Assembly (NCBI GenBank): GCA_937891465.1
Contig: CALAHF010000042.1
Span: 1 to 54,370, forward strand
Direction: 5' to 3'
Length of the DNA stretch: 54,370 nt
Source: an uncultured Verrucomicrobiales bacterium
Lineage (GTDB): Bacteria > Verrucomicrobiota > Verrucomicrobiia > Verrucomicrobiales > DEV007
The position numbers and the translations under genes are program-made. This document shows positions 25,900 through 35,300 of this stretch, one piece after another (the first letter of the stretch is position 1; every line of letters begins with the position of its first letter). Below the pieces are notes generated by a model, which was not told the DNA's origin, did not search any database, and saw nothing but the letters and a program-made list of their open reading frames with translations.

Positions 25900-26262
25900 A
25901 TGACCATCAATTCTTATAACGACCAGACGCCATTCACGACAAAAGACGGCTCTACGATCCGCAGCCTGCTCGATCGAACGAATGCTCCCGTCGAAATGCA
26001 AAGCCTTGCCGAAGCAACACTACCGCCTGACGGCGCAACTGAACGGCACTATCATAAGATCAGTGAAGAATTTTATTACATCCTTGAAGGTGTTGGAACG
26101 ATGGAAATCGATAGCGAACTCCGGAAAGTAAAACCCGGCGACGCGATCTTGATCCCACGGAATATCTGGCATCAGATCACCGCCGACAATGAAGAAGGGG
26201 GCTTAAAGTTTTTGTGCTGTTGCGCACCGCCCTATTCTCACGATGATACGTATTTTACGTAA
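25900..26262 (+). CDS. Small cupin-domain protein
   Basis: This 120-aa cytosolic protein is a single cupin-2 barrel. Motif 1 reads ERHYHKISEEFYYILEG, giving two His and a Glu as metal ligands, and motif 2 reads VKPGDAILIPRNIWHQI with the fourth ligand His. Such proteins bind Fe, Mn or Zn and act as dioxygenases, isomerases or sensors, but the reaction cannot be told. A 6-bp-arm hairpin follows its stop codon, before a lipoprotein gene. It diverges from the GH75-like gene across a 144-bp spacer in which I see no other gene. Confidence 0.9.
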   Translation: MTINSYNDQTPFTTKDGSTIRSLLDRTNAPVEMQSLAEATLPPDGATERHYHKISEEFYYILEGVGTMEIDSELRKVKPGDAILIPRNIWHQITADNEEGGLKFLCCCAPPYSHDDTYFT

Positions 26263-26268
26263 TAACCC

Positions 26269-26283
26269 GTCGGCTGAGCCGAC
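26269..26283 (+). other. Small GC-rich hairpin between the cupin and lipoprotein genes
   Basis: gtcggc (26269-26274), loop tga and gccgac (26278-26283) form a perfect 6-bp stem. No T-run follows, so termination is doubtful; it could mark an mRNA end or influence translation of the lipoprotein start at 26295. Confidence 0.4.
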
Positions 26284-26294
26284 ACATCCGATTC

Positions 26295-26573
26295 ATGAAA
26301 ACTTTCACGAACACGCTCATTCTCTTCGCTCTGATTTTCGGAGCGACAAGCTGCACCCAAAAATACGACCCTATGAAAGTGGGCGGCGTTCCCGGTTGGA
26401 TGATGGACGGCGGGGCAATCAGTGACGAACCTGCTCCGCGTCGCCCGAATCCCAATGATTTGCCAGATGAACGGCTTGGAGGCCCCCTGGAATTTAAATT
26501 TGAGAAAAAACTCGAAACCCCTGAGCAAACCAAATCCCAAAAAAAAACCGTCGACGACTTGTTTAACGACTAA
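26295..26573 (+). CDS. Small lipoprotein of unknown function
   Basis: This 92-aa protein has a clear lipoprotein signal peptide: basic start, hydrophobic core LILFALIFG and lipobox ATSC with Cys20 as the lipidated residue. The mature part is short, Pro/Asp/Glu-rich and charged (DEPAPRRPNPNDLPDERL), ending DDLFND, with no recognised domain. It precedes an FKBP-type isomerase by 45 bp on the same strand, so both may act in envelope protein handling. That association is inference. Confidence 0.8.
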   Translation: MKTFTNTLILFALIFGATSCTQKYDPMKVGGVPGWMMDGGAISDEPAPRRPNPNDLPDERLGGPLEFKFEKKLETPEQTKSQKKTVDDLFND

Positions 26574-26618
26574 GAATTACAACCCTTGTTTCGGCTGACC
26601 AATGCTGTAAAATACCGC

Positions 26619-27335
26619 ATGAAAAAATTTCTGGTTTTCAATCAAACATTCGCTGCTGCCGCCGTTTTCGCAGTGGTAGCTACCCCATTTATGAGCGCCC
26701 AAGACGACAAAAAACCAGCTGAAAAACCCCTCAAAGAACGCCTCAGTTATTCCTACGGAGTAACGATTGCCGGCCAATTGAAGGAACTCGGTATGGAACT
26801 CGACAAAGAAATCCTCAAAAAAGCGATCGATGACGTTTTTGACGGAAAAGACCTCGAAATGACGGAAGAGGAAATTGCTGCGGCAACCAATGAAGCACGC
26901 CGTTACATCATGGAAAAAGACGTCAAAGACGGCGAAGCCAAGGAAAACCTCGATGCAGGGAACAAATTCCTCGAAGAAAACGGCAAAAAAGAAGGGGTTG
27001 TCACAACCGCTTCCGGTTTGCAGTATGAAGTTTTGACAAAAGCCGACGGGGCCAAACCCGCTGCTCCATCCAACAAAGTGACAGTCCACTACGTCGGAAC
27101 GCTTCTCAACGGCGAGCAATTCGACAGCTCAGTTGATCGCGGCGAAAAAGCCAGCTTCGGTTTGAATCAGGTCATCGGCGGTTGGACCGAAGGCGTTCAA
27201 CTGATGTCTGAAGGCGAGAAATACAAGTTCTACATCCCGTATTACCTCGCCTATGGACCTGCCGGTCGTCCCGGTTCGATCCCACCGTATGCGATGCTGA
27301 CGTTCGAAATCGAATTGTTCGAAGCGGGTAACTGA
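26619..27335 (+). CDS. Periplasmic FKBP-type peptidyl-prolyl cis-trans isomerase (FkpA/Mip-like)
   Basis: This 238-aa exported isomerase has a signal peptide (MKKFLVFNQTFAAAAVFAVVATPFMSAQ), an N-terminal helical dimerisation domain (about 35-120: LSYSYGVTIAGQLKELGMELDKEIL) and a C-terminal FKBP domain (about 135-238). The FKBP core residues are visible: VTVHYVGTLLNGEQFDSS, VIGGWTEGVQLMSEGEKYKFYIP, and LAYGPAGRPGSIPPYAMLTFEIEL. This is the FkpA/Mip architecture, a folding helper for envelope proteins. The codons upstream of ATG 26619 lack signal peptide features. Palindromic repeat copy E follows its stop by 21 bp. Confidence 0.95.
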   Translation: MKKFLVFNQTFAAAAVFAVVATPFMSAQDDKKPAEKPLKERLSYSYGVTIAGQLKELGMELDKEILKKAIDDVFDGKDLEMTEEEIAAATNEARRYIMEKDVKDGEAKENLDAGNKFLEENGKKEGVVTTASGLQYEVLTKADGAKPAAPSNKVTVHYVGTLLNGEQFDSSVDRGEKASFGLNQVIGGWTEGVQLMSEGEKYKFYIPYYLAYGPAGRPGSIPPYAMLTFEIELFEAGN

Positions 27336-27356
27336 GAATCGCCCTTTACACTTTTT

Positions 27357-27399
27357 CGATCCAATAGGTTACGTTCGTTGAACCAACCCTATTGGATCG
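27357..27399. repeat. Palindromic repeat family, copy E
   Basis: The arm cgatccaatagg (27357-27368) pairs exactly with cctattggatcg (27388-27399). The centre contains gttcgttgaac. It lies between the FKBP isomerase and the YpsA-type gene, both on the plus strand. Confidence 0.9.
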
Positions 27400-27430
27400 T
27401 TTTGTTTCTGCAAACCGTCCTCTTTAACCC

Positions 27431-27889
27431 GTGATCATCACCGAAATCATTTCCGGCGGACAAACTGGCGCAGACCGCGCGGGGCTGGATTGGGCATTGG
27501 CAAATCGAGTTGCCCACAGCGGATGGTGCCCCGCCGGCCGACTTTCGGAAGATGGACCGATCGAGAGCCGCTATCTTTTGACTGAAACCCCATCGGAAGG
27601 TTATGCCCAGCGGACCGAGTGGAATGTACGAGACTCAGACGGAACCGTGATATTTTCGGTCGATTCCCAGTTGCGTGGTGGCTCGTCCCTGACTCGCGAC
27701 TTGGCTAAAAGATGGCACCGTCCCTGCTTACATCTCTCTCAACTAAAAACCAAAAATCCAGTCGAAACTCTCGTCGAATTTGTAGAATCAAATTTCATCC
27801 AAAAACTAAATATCGCCGGCCCGCGTGAGTCGAGCGAACCCGAAATAGCGATCTATCTTACAGAAGTTCTAGATGCTGCTTTTGGGTAA
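27431..27889 (+). CDS. Circularly permuted YpsA (SLOG)-type / putative molybdenum carrier family protein
   Basis: This 152-aa cytosolic protein begins MIITEIISGGQTGADRAGLDWALANRV, the hallmark of the putative molybdenum carrier family (PF12694), later regrouped as circularly permuted YpsA within the SLOG nucleotide-binding superfamily. The motifs HSGWCPAGRLSEDGPI and NVRDSDGTVIF are also typical. SLOG proteins bind nucleotide-derived ligands; the physiological role here is unknown. The start codon is GTG at 27431, as no ATG precedes the conserved GGQTGAD. It lies 32 bp before glgP. Confidence 0.87.
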   Translation: MIITEIISGGQTGADRAGLDWALANRVAHSGWCPAGRLSEDGPIESRYLLTETPSEGYAQRTEWNVRDSDGTVIFSVDSQLRGGSSLTRDLAKRWHRPCLHLSQLKTKNPVETLVEFVESNFIQKLNIAGPRESSEPEIAIYLTEVLDAAFG

Positions 27890-27921
27890 AAAAAAACAGG
27901 CGATAATCCGCCCGAATTCCC

Positions 27922-30441
27922 ATGGAAAACGAAACACTCACCCTGCCGGTCGACGACTCCAAGTCGACTCGAACCAACATCTGCGAACTCCTCCCAGACG
28001 GCCGCTTGCACTGCCAAAAGGACGATCTGAAAGAAGCAATCGTCGCCCACCTCGTGCGCACGCAAGCTCACGATCCAGAAACGGCGACGACGATGGACTG
28101 GTGGATGGCTGCTTGCCTGGCGGTTCGCGACCGAATTCTCGAACGCGCCAGTGTGGTGCGCGAAGTTCACAGTCAGGAAAACGTCCGGCGTGTAAATTAC
28201 CTTTCCCTCGAATATTTGATGGGCCGATTGTTGGAAAACAATCTAGTCAACACCGGCATGATCGACGCCGCCAAAGAGGCGCTCGCCGAACTTGGTCAGG
28301 ACTACGAAAAAGTGATCGAAGCCGGCCCGGATATGGGGCTCGGAAACGGTGGACTTGGACGTCTTGCCGCATGCTTTCTCGATTCATTGGCGACCCTTGA
28401 TTTGCCGGCTGTCGGTTACGGCATCAATTACGAGTATGGCCTTTTCAAACAGTCTTTCGTAAACGGAAAACAACAGGAACAAGCTGACGAATGGCGGCGT
28501 TTCGGGAATCCCTGGGAAATCCGTCGCCCCGAATATTCTGTCGACGTTCAGCTTTATGGCACCGTTGAAAATCAGTTCGATGAACTCGGTCACGGTCGCG
28601 CGGTCTGGGAAAATTCGAAAACGATCCATGGAATCCCATGGGATATTCCAATTGCCGGCTACGGCTGCTCGACAGTGAATTACCTTCGTTTATGGGAATC
28701 AAAAGCATCAAATGATTTTGACTTAACCATTTTTAATGATGGAGGATACGTCGAAGCGGTTCGCGAAAAAGCCGAGGGAGAAACGGTTTCCAAGGTACTG
28801 TATCCAAATGATTCAAGCGAAGCAGGAAAAGAACTGCGTCTCGTCCAACAGTATTTTTTCGTGACGTGCTCGCTTCGTGACATCATTCGTCGTCACCGCA
28901 CTTCAAATGACACGTGGGATAGCTTTTCAGAGAAAAATGCGATTCAGTTGAACGACACGCACCCGGCCGTGGCCGTGCCCGAGCTGATGCGCATTCTTGT
29001 CGACGAAGAGTTGTTGCCCTGGGATCAGGCATGGGAAATTTGCCGTGCGACGTTTTCCTACACAAACCACACACTCCTTCCTGAAGCCCTGGAGAAGTGG
29101 AGTGTTCCACTCTTTGGACGCGTTTTACCGCGTCACTTGCAGATCATTTTCGAAATCAACCGTCGTTTCCTCGAAGGCGAAGTTGAGCGCGAATGGCCGG
29201 GTGATGACGCGAAGAAAGGCGAGCTCTCAATCATTGAAGAAGGCGATCCAAAGCAAATTCGGATGGCTTATCTGGCTGTCGTTGGTAGCCATGCGACCAA
29301 TGGTGTCGCGGCGCTTCACACTCAGCTTTTGAAAAAGCATTTGTTCGCAAATTTCGATCAGCTTTACCCCGGGAAAATCCAAAACAAAACGAACGGGATC
29401 ACTCCACGTCGTTGGCTTTTGGCATGTAACCCGGAGCTTTCTAAATTGATCGACGAAAGCATCGGCGACGATTGGCCGCGCTATCTCGACAAGCTGACTT
29501 CGCTCGAAAAATATGCCGAAGATGCTGCGTGGTCGGAGCGTTTCATGGACATCAAATTCCGCAACAAAGAGCGCCTCGCGAAAATGATCAAAGAGCGCTG
29601 CGATATCGATGTGGATCCAAATGCGCTGTTCGATGTGCAAATCAAGCGCCTTCACGAATACAAGCGCCAGCACCTGAATTTGCTTCATATTTTGACGCTC
29701 TACCGTCGCTTGATCCGCAAACCTGAGCTCGACATCACACCTCGTGTTTTTGTTTTCGGCGCAAAAGCCGCGCCGGGATATGTGATCGCGAAAGAGATCA
29801 TTCACGCAATCAACGCCGTGGGTCAAAAGATCAACAATGACAAGCGGATCGGTGGAAAACTGAAGATCGCCTTCATACCGAACTACGGAGTCAGCGTTGC
29901 AGAAGTCATTATTCCAGCTGCTGACTTATCCGAGCAGATTTCAACCGCCGGAAAAGAAGCATCCGGAACCGGTAACATGAAGTTGTCACTCAATGGCGCA
30001 CTGACCATAGGAACGCTTGATGGAGCCAATGTTGAAATCGGTGAGGAAGTCGGCGACGACAATATATTCATCTTCGGCCTGACCGTCGAAGAAGTCGAAG
30101 CGCTTTGGAACAACGGTTACAGCTCGATGGATTACTACTGGGGAGACGAAGAGCTCCGCGATGTGATCGATTGGCTCTGCTCGGATTACTTCTCAGGCGA
30201 GAAAGAAGCGTTCGCAAACATTCGCCATTCATTACTCGAAGGTGGTGATCAGTTCCTCGTTTTGGCGGACTACGCCAGCTACATTGAGGCTCAAGACCGA
30301 GTCGGTGAAGCTTTCAAAGACAAAGAAAACTGGGCTCGCATGGCGATTCTAAATACCGCTCGCGTCGGAAAATTCTCGAGCGACCGGACGATTCAGGAAT
30401 ACGCTGACGAGATCTGGAATTTGCCGAGCGTAAAGGTGTAA
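27922..30441 (+). CDS. glgP: Glycogen/starch/alpha-glucan phosphorylase
   Basis: This 839-aa GT35 enzyme releases glucose 1-phosphate from alpha-1,4-glucans using pyridoxal phosphate. The N-terminal domain carries [18 protein letters not shown] and [39 protein letters not shown]; the PLP site is [28 protein letters not shown] with Lys687 as Schiff-base lysine. [12 protein letters not shown] and [11 protein letters not shown] are also conserved. Length and motif order match the family throughout. No other glycogen gene lies in the window, so it is transcribed apart from the synthase and branching genes. A dyad at 30466-30499 follows and may end the transcript. Confidence 0.98.
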   Translation: MENETLTLPVDDSKSTRTNICELLPDGRLHCQKDDLKEAIVAHLVRTQAHDPETATTMDWWMAACLAVRDRILERASVVREVHSQENVRRVNYLSLEYLMGRLLENNLVNTGMIDAAKEALAELGQDYEKVIEAGPDMGLGNGGLGRLAACFLDSLATLDLPAVGYGINYEYGLFKQSFVNGKQQEQADEWRRFGNPWEIRRPEYSVDVQLYGTVENQFDELGHGRAVWENSKTIHGIPWDIPIAGYGCSTVNYLRLWESKASNDFDLTIFNDGGYVEAVREKAEGETVSKVLYPNDSSEAGKELRLVQQYFFVTCSLRDIIRRHRTSNDTWDSFSEKNAIQLNDTHPAVAVPELMRILVDEELLPWDQAWEICRATFSYTNHTLLPEALEKWSVPLFGRVLPRHLQIIFEINRRFLEGEVEREWPGDDAKKGELSIIEEGDPKQIRMAYLAVVGSHATNGVAALHTQLLKKHLFANFDQLYPGKIQNKTNGITPRRWLLACNPELSKLIDESIGDDWPRYLDKLTSLEKYAEDAAWSERFMDIKFRNKERLAKMIKERCDIDVDPNALFDVQIKRLHEYKRQHLNLLHILTLYRRLIRKPELDITPRVFVFGAKAAPGYVIAKEIIHAINAVGQKINNDKRIGGKLKIAFIPNYGVSVAEVIIPAADLSEQISTAGKEASGTGNMKLSLNGALTIGTLDGANVEIGEEVGDDNIFIFGLTVEEVEALWNNGYSSMDYYWGDEELRDVIDWLCSDYFSGEKEAFANIRHSLLEGGDQFLVLADYASYIEAQDRVGEAFKDKENWARMAILNTARVGKFSSDRTIQEYADEIWNLPSVKV

Positions 30442-30465
30442 CATTTCAAATCGTTTTCCCACTTT

Positions 30466-30499
30466 GAATTCCCATTTGGATTGTTCTGAATGGGAATTC
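30466..30499 (+). terminator. Stem-loop downstream of glgP
   Basis: gaattcccatt (30466-30476) and aatggg-aattc (30489-30499) are perfect 11-bp complements around a 12-nt loop. The downstream T-run is weak, so it may be a terminator or an mRNA-stabilising stem. It lies 25 bp after the glgP stop. Confidence 0.5.
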
Positions 30500-30569
30500 T
30501 TGTCTCGCGAGGCGGATAATTTGTGTCAGGTTTCTATGCCTGCCAAGCACCCCGTTCCGCTTCTATTTC

Positions 30570-31109
30570 ATGTCTATTGTCAGTGCCCTTGTTCGCTTAA
30601 AATTTAATCTCACGTCCCGGAAATCAGCCAATCAGCTTATCCGCGATGCAATGAAAAAGAACGTTGCTGTTGCAGGCAAACTCGTTCCCAGTGGATGCAA
30701 AACGTCTGCAAAAGTTCCGAAATTACTCGGGGTTGATGAAGACATGCTAGATTGGAATTTCTATCAAATTCTCGAACACAACGTCATCGTAAATCGGCGA
30801 ATCGCAGAATCCGTTCTCCACCTCGTCGGAAAAGGACCGCAGCCAGATCCAAATTTCAGAATCAAACATGATGTGATTCCTTCAATCAGCGCGGGAGTGG
30901 AACAAATTGAGGCATTCGAAAAATCAGTCGAAGACTACCTTCAAATCCTGACAACCGTTCCTAAGCTAAGGGGCACGGAAACCGTTCAACATCCGATTTT
31001 TGGGCCGATCGATGCCCAAAAATCGCGCTGTCTATTTGGGTTTCACCTCCAAATGCATCGGAAGCAGGCCGAAGCCTTGATCCCACTCGCTGGAGATCAA
31101 AGCTTCTGA
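30570..31109 (+). CDS. DinB-like four-helix-bundle protein
   Basis: This 179-aa protein lacks a signal peptide and looks like a DinB/YfiT superfamily member. Histidines that could bind a metal lie in QILEHNVIVNRRI, HPIFGPID and FGFHLQMHRKQAEAL; the final HxxxHxxQ helix is the most DinB-like part. DinB-fold enzymes include thiol transferases that use bacillithiol or mycothiol and proteins of unknown role. It stands between glgP and the convergent squalene-cyclase-fold gene, whose stop is 2 bp away. The family match is by pattern only and the substrate is unknown. Confidence 0.72.
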   Translation: MSIVSALVRLKFNLTSRKSANQLIRDAMKKNVAVAGKLVPSGCKTSAKVPKLLGVDEDMLDWNFYQILEHNVIVNRRIAESVLHLVGKGPQPDPNFRIKHDVIPSISAGVEQIEAFEKSVEDYLQILTTVPKLRGTETVQHPIFGPIDAQKSRCLFGFHLQMHRKQAEALIPLAGDQSF

Positions 31110-31110
31110 A

Positions 31111-32313
31111 TCAGCCTTCATCAACGGTTTCATCACGCTGATAAATCGGCAACTGGCGATAAGGAACCGTGAACGACAAAATCATCATTGCTGTTCCGTA
31201 AGTCCCGCCGTTGCGCCCGTTTGACCACGACCCATTCGCATTCTGTTTACCCAGGTATTCGTTGTACATCCAGTCCGCATACTGCTCCCAGTATTTTCCA
31301 CCCAGCTGAAACATCCCCTGCGAATTGTAGTAATTCGCATAATACTCATGGGCGTTGTTAACCACCTTCTGACGATTCTGAAGGATGAAATCGCCAGATT
31401 TAAAAGTCGAAGGCGTGCCGTGATATCCGCAAAGCTCAAGGCACAAAAGACCACATCCAGTCAACGTTTCCGAATGGCCCCACGGATCGGTATATCCAAA
31501 TCGACCCGATTCTTTATCGTGATTTTTGAGCACGTATTCGACTGCTTTTTTAATCGCTTCATCAGGAACTGGAGCGCCGTTCAACTTTGCAGAACGCAGC
31601 GCCATCAGGGCCCAACCGCTGCACGACAAATCTGAATCTCTGGAATCCGGCTTGTAGCGCCAACCGCCTTTGTGGCCGTCATTTTTCGGAACGGACTGTG
31701 CCGAAAGCAAAAGCTTCGTTGCCTTGCCCAAAATCTTATCGAGCTCTTTTTGCTTCTTCTCGCCGACCATCCCGGATACTTCTGAAAGAAAGAGTGTCGC
31801 AATGTTATGTGCGTACATTAGTCCATGGCCCGAATCTCCATTATCGATCAAGCCGTTCGATTTTTGGTGAGCCAATGTGTAATCGATGCAGCGATCCAGG
31901 TTTTCGGAAAACTCGCCGTATCCAGGAGTGTATCCGGCCGAGAGATAAGCCATTCCCACCAGCGCGACAACGCCGGTTGAGCGACCGTATGAATCGTTAA
32001 ACGTGCCGTCTTGCTGCTGATTATCGGCCAAGTATCGCAAAGCCTTTTCGACCGCTTTTTCAGCAGGTTCGCGATGTTTTTGGAAAACAGCATTTGAAAG
32101 CGACTGCGCATTTGCATTCGCCCCAAAGACTAACGCAACCATAAAAAATGAGAGAAACGATCGAACAGAAGAAATAGATCGGCATACGCCTGTCTGAACC
32201 CCACCAATTCGCGGCGACGTTTTTTGCTCAGATTCAACGGTTGAACCCAGACGCGATTTGGTAGGGCACGTTCGATGAACCAACCCTGTTGCTTCGAAAA
32301 AGTGATGTTTCAT
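31111..32313 (-). CDS. Secreted prenyltransferase/squalene-oxidase-repeat (terpene-cyclase fold) protein; repeat-derived N-terminus
   Basis: This 400-aa protein is the last gene of the MoxR operon. The mature part (from about residue 70) is an alpha/alpha barrel with cyclase-type QW-like repeats: RYLADNQQQDGTFND, GGWRYKPDSRDSDLSCSGWALMAL, GRFGYTDPWGHSETLTGCGLLCL, KQNANGSWSNGRNGGTYGTAMMIL. The signal-peptide core is SFLSFFMVALVFGANANAQ at about 52-70, preceded by a 50-residue extension whose first 20 residues (FEATGLVHRTCPTKSR) are encoded by palindromic repeat copy F. No better in-frame ATG precedes the hydrophobic core. Such proteins are common in PVC genomes; cyclase activity outside the cytosol is unlikely, and a binding or scaffold role is more plausible. 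Confidence 0.85.
   Translation of the reverse strand: MKHHFFEATGLVHRTCPTKSRLGSTVESEQKTSPRIGGVQTGVCRSISSVRSFLSFFMVALVFGANANAQSLSNAVFQKHREPAEKAVEKALRYLADNQQQDGTFNDSYGRSTGVVALVGMAYLSAGYTPGYGEFSENLDRCIDYTLAHQKSNGLIDNGDSGHGLMYAHNIATLFLSEVSGMVGEKKQKELDKILGKATKLLLSAQSVPKNDGHKGGWRYKPDSRDSDLSCSGWALMALRSAKLNGAPVPDEAIKKAVEYVLKNHDKESGRFGYTDPWGHSETLTGCGLLCLELCGYHGTPSTFKSGDFILQNRQKVVNNAHEYYANYYNSQGMFQLGGKYWEQYADWMYNEYLGKQNANGSWSNGRNGGTYGTAMMILSFTVPYRQLPIYQRDETVDEG
32253..32296. repeat. Palindromic repeat family, copy F (one arm degenerate, coding)
   Basis: The right arm caaccctgttgcttcg and centre gttcgatgaac match the family well, while the left arm (cgcgatttggtaggg) has decayed. The copy lies inside the first 21 codons of the squalene-cyclase-fold gene on the minus strand. 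Confidence 0.75.
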
Positions 32314-32333
32314 ATCTAAATTCTTCCGCCTGT

Positions 32334-35300
32334 TTATTTGCCGCCCTTTGCCTCCTTGGCGATCACCTGAAAATACCGACCAACCAATTCGCGATATTCG
32401 CTTGGCAAATTTGTCTCAATCGCAGAGGCGCTACCACCGGTCAGCGTGCCTTTCATTTTGGCCCAGTCCGCGACGGTCACTCCCATTGCCTTCAATTCCG
32501 GCGGGACACCTTCGCCTGTCATGTCCATCATCTTGCCACCGTTTTCATTGAGCTGCGGCTCCTGCCCTTCCATAAACTGAGCCATTTTCTGCGGCCCATC
32601 AGGATTCGGCTGCGGTTCACCCTGCTGCCCCGGTTTCGGTTGGCCAAGCGCCCCCATTTGCTCCATTGCTGATTGAGTAAGCTGTTGCAGAGACTCTGCC
32701 GCCTTCTGGCTTTGCTCGGCCGCCTGCTGTTGCGATTGCGACTCAGCTGAGTCACTGACTTCTTTGAAGCTCTCCGCCAAATCTTCACTATCAACGAGGC
32801 CTTCCTCGCCCTGCGGTTGCGCTTCATTTTTGGCGATGCTCTGCTCAATTGCTTGCGCGGTTTGCTGCAATGACTTCGCAGCCTGTTCCAAATTCTGCGC
32901 TGCTTGTTGCTGACTTTGCTGCGCTTGCTGCATCTGCTGCTGCCCTTGTTTCGACATGCCTGGTTGTTGAGCAGGAGCCGGTTTTCCTTGTTTCGCCGCA
33001 TTTTCAGCCGCCTGTTGAGCTTGCGCATCTGCCTGAGCCTCGGCCTTTTGAGCAGTTTCCATTTGCTGAGTCGACCGCTCTTGCTTTTGCATGGCCTGCT
33101 CCAGAATATTCTCAGCCTGATCAGCCCGGCTCTTCGCTGTGTTCTGTTGAGTGCTTTGAAGCGAAGCCTCCAAAGACTCAGTTGCTTCCTGCAGTTCTCC
33201 CGTCTGAGCGGCCAGTTGTTCTTCCATCGATTCAAGAGCCGCCTCAAAATTTCCTTCGGCAACGGCTGCAATTTGTTCCGCCAACGCTGCCTGTGCCTCG
33301 GCCAGGTCCGCTAACTCAGTTTGAGTTTCCTGAGCCCCAAATGGCGACTCTCCCGGCTCACCTTCAGATGGCTCTCCATTTTCGCCCTCACCTTTAGATG
33401 GCTTGTTCTCAGCCATTTCAGCAGCAGATGGTTCCTGCCCTGGCTCGCCAGCCTTTGGCGCGGGTTGATCCCCTTTCGCTGGTGGTGTCGGTTTAGATCC
33501 CTCTGCGGGCTTCTGCTCCTCCGCCATTTCCGGTGCAGCTTGGCCAGCTTCCACTTCCGGCTGTCCTTCTTGATTCTCAGCAGCGGGATCTTGCGCACCT
33601 TCCGGTTGTGCCTCCTGCTTTTGCTGACCGGCCTCTTGTGATTTCTCTGCAGCTTCAGCAAGCGCTTCCGCAGCTTCCTGTGCCGCCTCTGCAGCTTGTG
33701 CCATTTCAGATTGTTTGGATTCCTCAGTTCCCTCCTCTGGTGCGACTTTTTCCTCAGCCGAATCAATCTCTGCCTTAGCTTGCTCGTTTTGAGCCTTGGT
33801 TTGCTGCTGCTCTTCCGCAGTTGGGGTCTCAGCATTCGCCAAATTCTCCGCCGCTTGCTTGGTTTCTTCCTTTGGTTTTTCCAAAGGTTCACCCGCACCC
33901 TTTTCCGCTTTGTTCAGGTCGTTCTGCAAACTCTCGGTATCTTTGGCAATCTGCTCCTGCATTTTTTTCAGTTGATCCATCACTTGGTCCTGCAGGGCTT
34001 GCTGCTGTTCTTCCGTTTTTGCCTGAGCAGCTTCGTTCGTCATTTCAGCCAATTTTTTCTGCTCTTCAGCCATCTGCTTCGCTTCCTGGGCCAGCTGCTC
34101 AGCTTGCGCTTTCTGCTGCTCCATCACATCCTTGAGCGCCTCTTTGTCATCTTTCAAAAGGTCGCCCAACTCATTTTGCACCTGTTCTTGCTCACGCTTA
34201 AACCGCTCCATTTGCTGGCGTTGCTCCTGGGCAAGTTTATCCAACTCTTGCTGCGGAGTCTGCTCTTTCTGAGCCATCTCCGTTTCTTTCTGCTCAGTCT
34301 TTTTGACATTGTCAGCGGCTTCTTTCGCCAACTCGCGCTGGTCGTTTGCGAGATCATTCAGCTCCGCAACCATCTGCAATTCATCATCCGCCTCTTTGAT
34401 CGACTCCGAAATCTCTTTCAAATCTTTCAATGCTTCTTCAATCTGCTTGCCCGCTTCTTTGGCCTCAGCGACGCGTTCTTCTTTCTTGTCAGTTATCGGA
34501 ATCATATCAGCCGACTCCAACGCGTCAGCGATTTCTTCGTCGGCAATTTTTTCAGCCGCATCCGCCTGCTCACTGAAAACAGATGCTTCCAATTTCGCAG
34601 CAATCTCCTGCAATTTCTCCTGCGCTTTTTTGGCATGTTCCTGAAATTCTTTTAACTCGCGTTCAGCGGTTTCGTTGATTTCCTCTTCCTTCTTGGCCAG
34701 CTGCTGCTCTGCACTTTTGGCATCGTTCTTCGCGTTCTGCAATTCACGCTCGGCTTCACGAATCGTCTCTTCCAATTCCTTTTTCTGAGCCTTGATCGTT
34801 TGCTTCGCCAAACTCTCTGCGTTCCGATCCAAAATAATTACAATTTTATCACTCAATCCTTCACCCGGTCCTTCATAAGAAGCGGGGCGGTTATCCCGTG
34901 CCCGCACTTGGACTTCCAAACGCCGGTGATGATTTTCCAAATCCAACGACGACAAATTCAATTGAGCACCCCCCCGCCACACACCAGAAGCGCCATCAGA
35001 CTCCGGAGTCGGCTGAATCACCGTGAGCGGATTTCCTTCGTTGTTTCGGCGAATTAATAGATCGACCTGAGAAAATCCAAAATCTTCTGTGATAGCAAAT
35101 CGAATAGGCAAGAGTTCACTTGGCTTCAAACGCAGCTCACGGGCTTGCGGAGACTCGATCACCACACGCGGAGTTTTGTCAGGAAGCGCCTGAATCGAAT
35201 AATTTGATGGGGCATTTTTAAACCCGTCATCGTCGGTTAAATCCAAACGCCACGTGCCATTCATTCGTGGCTTCAGCGGAAATTTCCAAAGCACTTTGTT

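Noticed and set aside
33696-34655. 319-aa Leu/Phe-rich plus-strand frame resembling a membrane protein
   Set aside because: It is the complement of the Gln/Lys/Glu-rich coiled coil; Leu and Phe arise from reading CAG, GAA and AAG codons backwards.
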